A stretch of DNA of 61,365 bases from Bacillota bacterium (GTDB taxonomy: Bacteria > Bacillota > Clostridia > Christensenellales > Aristaeellaceae). Under the pieces are notes generated by a model. That model had not been told where the DNA came from, did no database searches, and worked only from the letters and a program-made list of their open reading frames with translations. Shown here one piece after another: positions 1-7,495 of this stretch. The stretch's first letter is position 1. Every line of letters starts with the position of its first letter. Made by a program: the position numbers and the translations under genes. The stretch is from positions 1 to 61,365 of the forward strand of contig JAEWVC010000035.1 in NCBI GenBank assembly GCA_023459275.1. The letters are read 5' to 3'.

Positions 1-62
1 ACGCTCAGCCGCTGCCTGGCTACCTTTACCGTAGCATCCTTCTCAACAACTTTTCCTGCCAT
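1..62 (-). CDS. Start of an unidentified gene, cut by the window edge
   Basis: The minus strand shows a GGAGGAG ribosome site followed by ATG at 62 and 20 open codons (begins MAGKVVEKDATVKVARQRLS) to the window edge. The fragment is too short to assign a family. It begins 22 bases after the last stop of the decayed dGTPase gene and is in the same direction. The good ribosome site and the clean reading frame are the only support for a real gene. Confidence 0.45.
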   Translation of the reverse strand, partial: MAGKVVEKDATVKVARQRLS

Positions 63-84
63 GTTAATCTCCTCCAACATCAGT

Positions 85-304
85 TTAGCATATCCTCCCG
101 ATGTTAGACAAGACTGCTAGTCGTACAGTCCCCCTTTTCCAAGGGAAAGACTTGCGCTTTGTCTTGAAGACGTCTTAATACGGTATTGTTGCATACTGTA
201 TCGAAATCTTTCTTGAACGAGGATCTCTTGTCAGTGGCATAAGTCGCTACAGTAGAATTACTCCGCGCCCTTTTATCATTGAGTAGATCTTTCCATTGCA
301 TCAT
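85..304 (-). pseudogene. Decayed dGTPase (HD-domain triphosphohydrolase) N-terminus
   Basis: A good ribosome site (AAGGAGAC) precedes ATG at 304. The first 57 or so codons resemble the start of bacterial dGTPases: MQWKDLLNDKR, a DKRSSFKKDFD segment, then RRLQDKAQVFPLEKGD. A functional family member would continue with a motif like VRTRLTHSLEVSSIGR, which carries the first HD-domain histidine. Here the frame breaks and stops at 104. The next frame reads VRLAVLSNIGR and stops at 85, which matches that motif with the TR, TH and EV pairs missing. Small deletions therefore removed the metal-binding histidine region, and nothing of the remaining 250 or more residues follows. The family assignment rests on motif memory, not on a search. 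Confidence 0.7.
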
Positions 305-584
305 ATTCTCTTGTCTCCTTAAATATTACATTTATAGAATATTATAGTAGAAAATACCGCGTATGTCAAATTATAAAGGTTATTGATATATCTGTGATCT
401 GCAAAACAAATCAGCATGGCAAAACCGGCATGGATTGAAAAGAACCAAGCCCATCAAACCCGAAATAAAATTCGAGAAAAGCCGCGATCAAACATGTTTT
501 CAAAATGAAGCTTTTTGATCCAAACTTATTCTCGAAAAAGTTTGGGTCCAGACTGCGAGACGGATACAATCTGATTTTGCCTTT
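305..584. other. Intergenic stretch with one hairpin
   Basis: This A+T-rich stretch carries no convincing gene. The only structure I see is an 8-bp inverted repeat, CCAAACTT (520-527) with AAGTTTGG (538-545), close to the 3' end of the TetR gene. It could act as a weak terminator, but it has no clean T-run in either direction. Confidence 0.4.
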
Positions 585-1229
585 TTAGGGGGTGTAAGGC
601 CGTGCCCGTGAATGGGAACAGCCATAGCGGTTTAAAAAAGTCAGGATGATTTCTTCCAGCAAATAGTCGGCATTTTTTAAGCTTGCACCGTCCGAGAACA
701 AAGCGGAGTAGGTCAAACAGCCTTCGACCATCCCGTAAAAAATCCGGGCGGCAAGCTCCGGAGATTCAAAGCTCAGCTTCTGATCTTGCTTTGCGGCATT
801 TAGCCAAAGAATAAACGCCTTGTGAGGCTCAAACTGGCTTCGGGTTTTCTTGCCAAAATCAATATCCATCAGGAAGACGGAGGTGAAAAGCTTTGATAAC
901 CCCCTGCGAACGGGATCATTGATCAAAAAAAGCTCTGCGTCCGCAAACTCCTTCAACTGCTCCTCAAGCGGCAGCGCCGATGCATACCTGATGGGCTTTA
1001 TTTCGTCACGCTGCTTTAGGAAATCCGCGACGATTGCCTGAAAAAGGATTTCCTTGCTTGGAAAATGGTTATAGACCGTGCGTTTCGATACGCCCGCAGC
1101 TTCCGCAATGCAATCCATACTGGACGCGTCAAAACCGCTTTTGGTAAACACCTTGACAGCGCCTTCCAGGATCGCCTTGCGCTTCAGGCTGGTATCCCGC
1201 TTTTTTCTGGCTTTTCCTGTCTCCGCCAT
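585..1229 (-). CDS. TetR/AcrR-family transcriptional regulator
   Basis: This 214-residue protein has the TetR helix-turn-helix near residues 20-65 (KAILEGAVKVFTKSGFDASS, then IAEAAGVSKRTVYNHFPSKE) and a variable all-helical ligand domain behind it. The start at 1229 is chosen because a GGAGG lies seven bases upstream; an upstream ATG at 1283 lacks one. It is divergent from the DUF4386 membrane operon. Two palindromes lie in the shared 118-base gap, so it most likely represses that operon and itself and releases when it binds a small molecule. The ligand is not predictable. Assignment to the family is firm. Confidence 0.9.
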   Translation of the reverse strand: MAETGKARKKRDTSLKRKAILEGAVKVFTKSGFDASSMDCIAEAAGVSKRTVYNHFPSKEILFQAIVADFLKQRDEIKPIRYASALPLEEQLKEFADAELFLINDPVRRGLSKLFTSVFLMDIDFGKKTRSQFEPHKAFILWLNAAKQDQKLSFESPELAARIFYGMVEGCLTYSALFSDGASLKNADYLLEEIILTFLNRYGCSHSRARPYTP

Positions 1230-1251
1230 ATCAAATCCTCCAATGTAGAAA

Positions 1252-1313
1252 TTACACCAACCAGTGTAAAATAATATTGACAAATGATAAACTATACCGT
1301 ATAGTATACTATA
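1252..1313 (+). promoter_or_regulatory. Divergent control region: promoter plus two palindromic operators
   Basis: A rightward promoter is readable: TTGACA at 1277-1282, a 17-base spacer, and TATAGT at 1300-1305. The perfect 14-base palindrome TATAGTATACTATA (1300-1313) covers the -10 box. It overlaps a second palindrome, ACTATAC-C-GTATAGT (1291-1305). A separate inverted repeat, TTACAC-N6-GTGTAA (1252-1269), lies nearer the TetR start. These fit TetR-type operators that block both genes. Which palindrome is the real operator is inference. Confidence 0.7.
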
Positions 1314-1347
1314 TCGCGGCTAAAAGAACAAGTGATGGAGGTATAAT

Positions 1348-2079
1348 ATGGAAACGATAAGGGATGCAATTTTGATGCCAAGCAAAAAAGACGCAAGGCG
1401 TGCCGGGTTTTTGTACCTCGCATTTGTCATAACGTGCATCTTTGCCGGGGTTGTCCGCTCCAGGATGATTGCCTATGGAGATGCCTTGGCAACAGCCGAT
1501 CTATTGCGAAATTCGATGCAACTGCTTTGCATCGATTCTGTCGTGGATCTGGTCTCCGCTGTTTTATTCCTCCTGGCGGCCTGGGCCCTCTACGCCATTT
1601 TAAGGCCGGTTCACAAGAACCTCGCCCTGCTGTTCCTTCTGCTCAATGCCGCAGGCGTTGCCGTACAGTGCCTCAGTTTGCTGTTCCTGTTTGTCCCTAT
1701 GCTGATCAGCGGCAGTGCGGATTTTCAAAAGGCCTTCCAGCCCGGTCAGCTTGATGCCCTGAATCTGCTGTTCCTCAACCTTCATAAAATCGGTTTTACC
1801 ATCGCCCAGATTTTTTTCGGGACATGGCTCCTTCCGCTGGGCTACCTGGTATACAAGTCAGGATTCCTTCCGAAATGGCTTGGAATACTGCTGATGGCCG
1901 ACTGTGCCGGCTGCCTCATATGGTTCTTCCAGTTTTTCCTTTTGCCGGGCTATGATATGATTACCTATCCGGGGCTGGCGATCGGCTTTATCGCAGAATT
2001 CTCGCTGAGTTTATGGCTGATATTTGTGGGCGTGAAAGAGCAGAGACCGGTTGCCGCCAAGGCATCTGATGCCGGATGA
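1348..2079 (+). CDS. DUF4386-family membrane protein
   Basis: This 243-residue integral membrane protein has about six hydrophobic segments. It begins KKDARRAGFLYLAFVITCIF and contains the pattern HKIGFTIAQIFFGTWLLPLG followed by GFLPKWLGILLMADC, which is typical of DUF4386 proteins. Length fits the family (about 220-240). A ribosome site (GGAGG) lies ten bases upstream. Function in the family is unknown. Divergence from a TetR gene and co-direction with a second membrane protein suggest a small inducible membrane operon. Confidence 0.8.
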   Translation: METIRDAILMPSKKDARRAGFLYLAFVITCIFAGVVRSRMIAYGDALATADLLRNSMQLLCIDSVVDLVSAVLFLLAAWALYAILRPVHKNLALLFLLLNAAGVAVQCLSLLFLFVPMLISGSADFQKAFQPGQLDALNLLFLNLHKIGFTIAQIFFGTWLLPLGYLVYKSGFLPKWLGILLMADCAGCLIWFFQFFLLPGYDMITYPGLAIGFIAEFSLSLWLIFVGVKEQRPVAAKASDAG

Positions 2080-2095
2080 CGGAAGGGAGATAAAA

Positions 2096-2557
2096 ATGGA
2101 TACACAATCCATCGGGCAAAGCAAGCGGCAGAAGGCACACAAACGCTGCAAAATGTTGTTCATGCTGACGTTTGCGGGTGGAGCCGTTTTCTGGGTGGTT
2201 ACCATCGCAACCTCCCTGCTTCCCATTGCAGCGGAGTATAGAGCCGCCTTCCCCAATTGGAGCATTCAAACAGTTTGGATTGCTTCTCTGCCAATGGGGC
2301 TGATGATCGGATGCTGCGTCAGCTATTCCCTTCTCCGGCTTTTTACATGGATTCTGGTAAAAAGGCCAATTCTGAAAGCTGTGATCATAAGCTTCGCCGC
2401 TCTGGTCATAGGCATCATTCTGATTGATCTTCCCATGGCTTTGCATGCGTCAAGCGGCGCCCTGTATTACTTCCTCATCGGTGCAGCCTTTAACGCGGCA
2501 CAATTTCTCCTTCTCGCAACGATCATTGGCTATTTATATAAAAGGATGTACGGTTGA
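2096..2557 (+). CDS. Small four-helix membrane protein, unknown function
   Basis: This 153-residue protein has a charged N-terminus (KQRQKAHKRCK-like) and about four transmembrane segments. The start at 2096 follows AAGGGAG; an upstream in-frame ATG at 2051 lies inside the preceding gene and has no ribosome site. It begins 16 bases after the DUF4386 gene, so the two are probably co-transcribed from the palindrome-controlled promoter. I do not recognise a named family; the overall look is of a DUF2798-like membrane protein, but that is a guess. Confidence 0.7.
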   Translation: MDTQSIGQSKRQKAHKRCKMLFMLTFAGGAVFWVVTIATSLLPIAAEYRAAFPNWSIQTVWIASLPMGLMIGCCVSYSLLRLFTWILVKRPILKAVIISFAALVIGIILIDLPMALHASSGALYYFLIGAAFNAAQFLLLATIIGYLYKRMYG

Positions 2558-2636
2558 TCCTGAACCGGCACAGCCGAAGCCGGAAGGATGCAAACCCGGG
2601 AGGAAACGTGTTATTTAACGTGTTATTGACAAAAAC

Positions 2637-2672
2637 AAGGCCCGTGGAACACTGATTCCACGGGCCTTTCTT
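2637..2672 (-). terminator. Displaced native tmRNA terminator
   Basis: A perfect 13-bp stem (2637-2649 with 2656-2668) is followed on the minus strand by GTTTTTGTC. It lies directly beyond the left prophage junction. Joining the tmRNA 3' end to this sequence restores a normal layout: CCA end, CAAGAAA, terminator hairpin. It is therefore the original tmRNA terminator, separated from its gene by the prophage. It may also stop rightward transcription from the 2096 gene. Confidence 0.85.
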
Positions 2673-2673
2673 G

Positions 2674-2685
2674 TGGTGGAGGTGA
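2674..2685 (+). repeat. Left attachment core of the prophage
   Basis: The core TGGTGGAGGTGA is identical to the last 12 nt of the tmRNA gene at the right end (read on the minus strand: TCACCTCCACCA). Flanks differ on both sides, so the crossover lies within these 12 bases. Confidence 0.9.
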
Positions 2686-2763
2686 ACCGCACCAATACAT
2701 AACATTGTTCACCTGTTATTTTTCCTAGGTAGCATAATATCATATTCCCAAACGTTTGGCAAT

Positions 2764-2794
2764 TTAAACCCCCGCGCCTCCAATTGGCCGGGGG
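2764..2794 (-). terminator. Terminator of the prophage lysis operon
   Basis: CCCCCG (2769-2774) pairs with CGGGGG (2789-2794). Read on the minus strand it is followed by GTTTAAATT, a short T-rich tail. It lies 27 bases beyond the holin stop codon. Confidence 0.6.
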
Positions 2795-2820
2795 TGTCCT
2801 TCTGATGCATATAGAAACGC

Positions 2821-3225
2821 TTATGCCGCCGCGTCAGGCGGTTTGGTTTGCGCAAGGGAAAGCTGCTGAACGGCGGCTTCAATGGCAGATATAACGCTTT
2901 GGGAGTTGACATCATAGCCTTGCGCTATCAGCCATACCCGCACCTGTTCCAGCTTGTTTTTACCAAAACCAGGGCCTAGCATTTGTTCGGCAGCATATAC
3001 GGCTGTTTTTGACGCCGCAAGCATCTTCTGTTGCTGTTCAGCCGTCGTTTTGGCTTTGATCCACGGTATCACCTTCACGGTTACAACAGCAGCCAGCAGG
3101 CCAATAAGCGCCTGGAAAATAGGCGTTAGGTCAATGGGCTGCACGGTAGGGGCTGTGGATTCGGCACAGGCCAGGACAGGCAATGTAAGCACGAATATCG
3201 CCAGGAGAATGAGAAGTTTTTTCAT
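2821..3225 (-). CDS. Phage holin, LLH family
   Basis: This 134-residue protein has a hydrophobic signal-like N-terminus (LLILLAIFVLTLPVLAC), a second membrane segment around residues 36-58 (ending VKVIPWIKAK), and a soluble helical tail with YAAEQMLGP and VISAIEAAVQQL. The tail matches the LLH-type holins, which release endolysin to the wall. The first segment ends in a lipobox-like VLAC, so it could be a lipoprotein signal, which would be odd for a holin. It lies last in the lysis module, downstream of the endolysin. Confidence 0.7.
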   Translation of the reverse strand: MKKLLILLAIFVLTLPVLACAESTAPTVQPIDLTPIFQALIGLLAAVVTVKVIPWIKAKTTAEQQQKMLAASKTAVYAAEQMLGPGFGKNKLEQVRVWLIAQGYDVNSQSVISAIEAAVQQLSLAQTKPPDAAA

Positions 3226-3283
3226 CGTGATTGCTACCTTTCTTTTTTATTTCCATCGGCCATAGGCCGAATGGGAGTAAACG

Positions 3284-3580
3284 TTAAACGATTGTGTATC
3301 GGTTGTTTGCAATGTGCTCTTGCAGACCTTCGTGGGCGGTTGTAACTTTGCCATTACATCCAAGCTGTCGTAGCCCGTCCAGTATGGCAAAGTCAGCCAT
3401 GACCAAAACAGCGATATCTTTTCGCTGCATTTCATCGTGCTTTTCAAGCATTTCCACACGCTGCTGCACCTTTCGCGCACGATACCCAAGCATAAACAAA
3501 AACCCAGCGACGCAGAGCAATGCGCCAATCAGCCAGTAATAATCTTGAAGGGTGGATATTGATACCGTCGTTCCGGTCAT
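3284..3580 (-). CDS. Small phage membrane protein with coiled coil
   Basis: This 98-residue protein has one membrane segment near residues 17-33 (LIGALLCVAGFLFMLGY) and then a charged helical stretch (RARKVQQRVEMLEKHDEMQR) that should form a coiled coil. It lies between endolysin and holin genes. Proteins of this layout in lysis modules are accessory holin-like (hemolysin XhlA-type) factors. I see no family signature beyond position and shape. Confidence 0.6.
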   Translation of the reverse strand: MTGTTVSISTLQDYYWLIGALLCVAGFLFMLGYRARKVQQRVEMLEKHDEMQRKDIAVLVMADFAILDGLRQLGCNGKVTTAHEGLQEHIANNRYTIV

Positions 3581-3659
3581 AACCTTTCACTCGTCCTTCG
3601 TGCAAAATAAAAAGGCCCTTCACGGCCCCCTGCAAGGCTCACGCGGCAGATGTGACAAA

Positions 3660-4586
3660 TCACCCCACCGCCACTTCACAGCCGCCATAGGCGGCGCGCA
3701 GGCGGTCGCATTCGGCCATTGCCTGGGCTGCTGTAATGGCGGGCACAGTAAATACGTAGGTGTCCACCGGATCGGAAGGGGGCGTGGTGGATTCGGGTTC
3801 GGCCAGCAGCGCGGCCCATGTTTGAGGGCCACAGATGCCATCAACTTTTAGGCCATGGGACGCTTGAAATGCCTTGACTGCCGTTTCCGTCTCTACGCCG
3901 AAATCGCCGTCCGCGCCAGATTTGGGAAGCTGCATGCCGTGGGCCAACAAAAGGCCCTGCATTTCGATCACAGTAGGCCCCTTGGCGCCCTTGCGGATGG
4001 TGTCCCGCGTGTTTCCTATGGGTTGGGTAGGCATTGTGACATCCCCTCCATAATCGGCGTCCCAGTCAGGCCGCCCATATCCTGCAATGCGAACGTTGTC
4101 CAGCGCGTATTTTTTCTTTAGCACGGCGTTGGAAACGTTGCCTTCGACAGTATAGACATATGCTTTATCAACGGCATATACAAGGCCCGTATGCTGTACT
4201 ATATTGGGGTCTGTCCGGTCAGCGGGCCAAAAGAAAATCTGGTCTCCGGGCTGCGGGGAATCGAAAAGACGGCCTTTGGATTTGAAGTAGTTGCGGCTCC
4301 AGCGGCATCCGGCCCCGCTTGAGCCTAATGGCTGAAGCAGTAACTTCCGCCCGGCCTCCGGGCCGTAAGCCTGCACAAAGCACCAATCTGCAAAGATGTC
4401 GCACCATTCCACGGTTTGCTTGCGTCCGTTATAGTAGCCGGGGATAGCGTCCATGTCGCGGGCATACTTGGTATAGTTTCCATTTCCTGCGTTGGCGGTC
4501 TTGTCATCAAGCTGGGCATTGCTGGCTTTTTCTTTATACCCAACTTCCGCCAGCGCGATATTAATCACTTTTTGCGGATCGTACAC
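3660..4586 (-). CDS. Endolysin: CHAP-like amidase/peptidase with peptidoglycan-binding domain
   Basis: This 308-residue protein starts at a GTG (4586) that follows TTTGGAGGTGAT at the right distance; an upstream ATG at 4685 has no such site and overlaps the previous gene. Residues 1-150 form a CHAP/NlpC-like cysteine peptidase, with the nucleophile probably in VEWCDIFADWCF and the histidine in QHTGLVYAVD. Residues 185-245 form a PG_binding_1 repeat (IRKGAKGPTVIEMQGLLL to VDGICGPQTWAAL). The C-terminus (AQAMAECDRLRAAYGG) is a short SPOR-like or unknown tail. It degrades host wall at lysis. Confidence 0.85.
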   Translation of the reverse strand: MYDPQKVINIALAEVGYKEKASNAQLDDKTANAGNGNYTKYARDMDAIPGYYNGRKQTVEWCDIFADWCFVQAYGPEAGRKLLLQPLGSSGAGCRWSRNYFKSKGRLFDSPQPGDQIFFWPADRTDPNIVQHTGLVYAVDKAYVYTVEGNVSNAVLKKKYALDNVRIAGYGRPDWDADYGGDVTMPTQPIGNTRDTIRKGAKGPTVIEMQGLLLAHGMQLPKSGADGDFGVETETAVKAFQASHGLKVDGICGPQTWAALLAEPESTTPPSDPVDTYVFTVPAITAAQAMAECDRLRAAYGGCEVAVG

Positions 4587-4638
4587 GGTATCACCTCCAA
4601 AAATAAAAGAGACTACATCGTTATGTTGATGCAGTCCC

Positions 4639-4818
4639 TTACTTGGCTTCCTTCGTTGGTTCTGGCGGCTTGACGGTACCCGCAATGATCGCCTGCATCA
4701 TATCATCCACCTGGATAATCTGCTGCCGGGCAACATTGATGGGTGCGTTGATCTGAACCATTTGAACAATCCCGAAAAGTGTCTCCTTTTGCTGTTGGCT
4801 TTCAAAAATAATCGGCAT
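4639..4818 (-). CDS. Short phage protein, 59 residues
   Basis: A GAAAGGAG ribosome site lies eight bases before ATG at 4818, and the frame runs 59 codons to TAA at 4639. The product begins MPIIFESQQQKETLF and is mostly helical with a central QIIQVDDMMQAI segment. It fills the gap between the endolysin and the 4833 gene in the same direction. Position resembles that of the small XkdX-like tail proteins, but the sequence does not show their motif. Function unknown. Confidence 0.7.
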   Translation of the reverse strand: MPIIFESQQQKETLFGIVQMVQINAPINVARQQIIQVDDMMQAIIAGTVKPPEPTKEAK

Positions 4819-4832
4819 GAGCTATTCTCCTT

Positions 4833-5303
4833 TCATTTAATGTCGGTATTGGAATCGGATTCATCTATGGGCAAAACCGCCTTTGCGGCGGTAAGCTCCT
4901 GTGTGACCGTTTCCAGGGCTGCCATAGCTTCTTGCTTCTCAGCCTCCAGTGTACCCGCGCGAGAAGCAACATCAGAAAGTTTCGCCTCTGCCTCTGCCCT
5001 CTTGGATCGTTCTTCGGCAAGCTGGGCTTGCAGGTACGCAAACTGCTTATCGGCATCTGTGACCTGCAAAAAGGTGATCTGGTGCTGGTACACTCGCGAA
5101 AAGCCTTGTTGCACTGAAAGCTCCTCCGTGCCGCTGTCCTCGAAAATATGCCAGTCGTTTTGAAGCATGGCTTCAAGGTCTTCCGCTGTCATCGGCTGCA
5201 CAAGCTCCAGCCGCATGATGGGCTTTGCCATGCCGTCGAGGTAGACTTTTTCCCCAAAGATGCTCCCCACTGTAATTTCCCGTCCCCCTGCAATTATTTT
5301 CAT
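4833..5303 (-). CDS. Phage tail-region protein with C-terminal coiled coil
   Basis: This 156-residue protein starts MKIIAGGREITVGS after an AAGGATAG ribosome site. The first 85 residues look like a small beta-rich domain. Residues 90-140 are a strong coiled coil rich in Glu, Lys and Ala. It lies between a tail-fibre-like protein and the lysis genes, a position used by many small tail-tip or host-range proteins. No family recognised. Confidence 0.65.
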   Translation of the reverse strand: MKIIAGGREITVGSIFGEKVYLDGMAKPIMRLELVQPMTAEDLEAMLQNDWHIFEDSGTEELSVQQGFSRVYQHQITFLQVTDADKQFAYLQAQLAEERSKRAEAEAKLSDVASRAGTLEAEKQEAMAALETVTQELTAAKAVLPIDESDSNTDIK

Positions 5304-5318
5304 ACATACTATCCTTTC

Positions 5319-5855
5319 TTAGCCCCAACCGCCAATGACTTCCCGCCATACACCGCCACTTTTAACATACATGGCCTTGCTCTCGCGCCATATGCCGCCG
5401 CTTTTGACATAGGCCGCCGCCGTGCGCCATATACCGCCGCTTTTGATGAACGCAGGTTTCGGAACGTTTGAATATGTCACGGTGATATAGCCTGTGGTGC
5501 CGGACCTGATCGTAATCGCGTTACCCGTTCCACTCGCGCGCCTTACCATAAAGGTCAGCGTCACGCCGTTTAGGTGCAGAAGCCCATCGTGCACGCCGCT
5601 CAAAGTCACAGTCTGCGTGTGAACGGCGTTGTTGAGCGCCAGCGTTCCGGTGGTCATGACAGTGCCATATCCAGATATCGATATCTCCAGATAGCAATTG
5701 CTTGCCCAGGTCATGATGCCTTCAAGCGTAAGCGTAGCGCCTATGACATGGGCAAGCCGTATGTCATCACCAAGGGCGTGTGCATTGAATATAGACCCTG
5801 GAGAAAAATTGGTGGTAGGATTGAAATTTGATAGGGCAACATTGAACGAAGGCAT
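5319..5855 (-). CDS. Tail-fibre-like protein with three KSGGxWR repeats
   Basis: This 178-residue protein has a beta-rich body (about residues 1-130) and then three near-identical 13- to 14-residue units near the C-terminus: FIKSGGIWRTAAA, YVKSGGIWRESKAM and YVKSGGVWREVIGG. Repeats of this K-x-G-G-x-W kind occur in receptor-binding ends of phage tail proteins. A GGTGAT ribosome site precedes ATG at 5855. It directly follows the out-of-frame remnant of a deleted tail gene, so it survives as the last gene of a lost tail module. Confidence 0.7.
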   Translation of the reverse strand: MPSFNVALSNFNPTTNFSPGSIFNAHALGDDIRLAHVIGATLTLEGIMTWASNCYLEISISGYGTVMTTGTLALNNAVHTQTVTLSGVHDGLLHLNGVTLTFMVRRASGTGNAITIRSGTTGYITVTYSNVPKPAFIKSGGIWRTAAAYVKSGGIWRESKAMYVKSGGVWREVIGGWG

Positions 5856-5864
5856 TTATATCAC

Positions 5865-5945
5865 CTACCATTTCAAGTAAATATCATGCTCCGAACCTCC
5901 TGAGGGATCGCCATTACCATCTGTGATATTTGAAGTATCATAGCA
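5865..5945 (-). pseudogene. 3' remnant of a deleted tail-module gene
   Basis: In the frame offset from the terminase gene, the last 25 codons read YDTSNITDGNGDPSGGS then EHDIYLKW and stop at 5865, nine bases before the start of the 5319-5855 gene. This looks like the natural C-terminus of a structural protein whose start is gone. Upstream the frame runs into terminase sequence, marking the deletion junction near 5945. Confidence 0.65.
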
Positions 5946-7495
5946 TTGTACACAATGAGCTTTGCTTCCAGGTCTTTGCCAAGCCGCTGCATGGGGCCGG
6001 AAAGGGTTTGCTTGCCTTGGGCAATGGGCTGCATGCATTCGGCACCAAAATCCGCCTGCATTTCCTTCACCCAATAATCCGCGCTCCATCGGTCATACCC
6101 GCACCATGGCAGATAGATATCAAGCGTATCCCGGATTTCATTGAACCAGGCCGTAACATAATGATGGTCCACTTTGTTTCCCGGTGTGGTGCGAATAAAG
6201 CCCCGCTCAACCCACTTGTCATACGGCACCTTATCTTCCTTGGTACGTTCCTCCACAAGGTCTTCCGGCATCCAGTACATTTGCATCACGTATATTTTAG
6301 GGTCGTTAGGCCGCATGCAAATGAACTTGGCGGCTGTAAGGTCTGTGGTTTGGGAAAGGTCAGCGCCGCCAATGCCATAATCAAATTTCATTTCCTTGGG
6401 GTCAAAGGTTTCCGGGTTATAAAGCTGATCGTAAGATAACCAGGATTCCGTGCTGGTTTCGCGGCGGTTAAAGTCCTTGCAAAGAAGGTTCTTTACTTCA
6501 TTGGGCTTGTTCTTGGCCTTGTTGACCTTGGCCCGGAATTTCTCAATATCCTTGATGGTTCCAAGTCCGGGATTGGGCTTTTTCCAACAGGATTCATCCC
6601 GCCAATCGTCGCCCTTGTCCAGTTCGTAGATGATAGCCAGGGTGTGCGGATCGTCAAATTGCCCGTCCAGCACCTTGCAATCATACTCATAGGCATCATC
6701 GAAAACAGATTCCCGCACCGTGCCCATGGTGGTGAATACCCAAAGCATGGGCTGTAACCGGGCTGTCATACTGTCAACAATAACGTCTATCAGGTTTTTA
6801 TCCTTGATGGCGTGCAGTTCATCCACCATGCCGCAACTTGTATTCAGGCCGTCCAGTGTATCGCTTTCGCTGGCAAGCGGCTTGAAAACAGCAAACGCCT
6901 TGTCAAAGAGAATTTCTCCAACAAGGCGGCGGATAAGCTTGCGCAATATGGGATTTTTTTGCGCCATGCGCTTGGCTTCCAGCCAAATGATTTTTGCCTG
7001 ATCCTTTTTTGTTGCAAGGCTGTAAACCTCTGCGCCTCCCTCGCCGTCAGAGGTCATCATATACAGGCCAATACCAGCGGCCAGCGTAGACTTGCCATTT
7101 TTTCGGCCAACAAACAAATCGACGCGCGTGTATTTTCGGATGCGCGTTGTCTGATGGACAAAACCAAAAGCAGCCGCAACGGCTGCCTTTTGCCATAGCT
7201 CCAGAATGACAGGCTTCCCGGCCCATTTACCTTTGGAGTGAGTACAAAAAGTTTCGATGTACTCAATGGGGTAATTGGCCCGGCCAGCATCATACACCCA
7301 TGGAAATACAGGGGTTACTATGTCCTTCGCAAGCTTGGCGTAAAGCTGCCGGATGCGCTCCGGCACAACTTCGCGCCCGCTTTCGATTTCGTGCCAGTAT
7401 TCAAGGACATATTTCCGCTTGGCAAGCGGAATGGATTTATTCGCCGCCGCTGCTTGCTTGCGGGCTGCCATTTGCGCCGCCAAAGAACCTTTCAT
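5873..7495 (-). CDS. terL: Phage terminase large subunit, C-terminally truncated
   Basis: This HK97-type terminase packages DNA into heads. Visible motifs are the ATPase Walker A (FVGRKNGKSTLA, about residue 127), Walker B (GMVDELHA), coupling motif (VFTTMG), and the start of the nuclease domain (GIGGADLSQTTDLTA, later WSADYWVKEMQADF). Genuine sequence ends at AKLIVYN, about residue 517. In intact homologues this continues with NNP-like residues and a further nuclease segment. Here 24 unrelated residues follow, read out of frame from a tail gene, and the protein ends at 540. It overlaps the small-subunit gene by 59 bases. Probably non-functional. Confidence 0.9.
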   Translation of the reverse strand: MKGSLAAQMAARKQAAAANKSIPLAKRKYVLEYWHEIESGREVVPERIRQLYAKLAKDIVTPVFPWVYDAGRANYPIEYIETFCTHSKGKWAGKPVILELWQKAAVAAAFGFVHQTTRIRKYTRVDLFVGRKNGKSTLAAGIGLYMMTSDGEGGAEVYSLATKKDQAKIIWLEAKRMAQKNPILRKLIRRLVGEILFDKAFAVFKPLASESDTLDGLNTSCGMVDELHAIKDKNLIDVIVDSMTARLQPMLWVFTTMGTVRESVFDDAYEYDCKVLDGQFDDPHTLAIIYELDKGDDWRDESCWKKPNPGLGTIKDIEKFRAKVNKAKNKPNEVKNLLCKDFNRRETSTESWLSYDQLYNPETFDPKEMKFDYGIGGADLSQTTDLTAAKFICMRPNDPKIYVMQMYWMPEDLVEERTKEDKVPYDKWVERGFIRTTPGNKVDHHYVTAWFNEIRDTLDIYLPWCGYDRWSADYWVKEMQADFGAECMQPIAQGKQTLSGPMQRLGKDLEAKLIVYNAMILQISQMVMAIPQEVRSMIFT

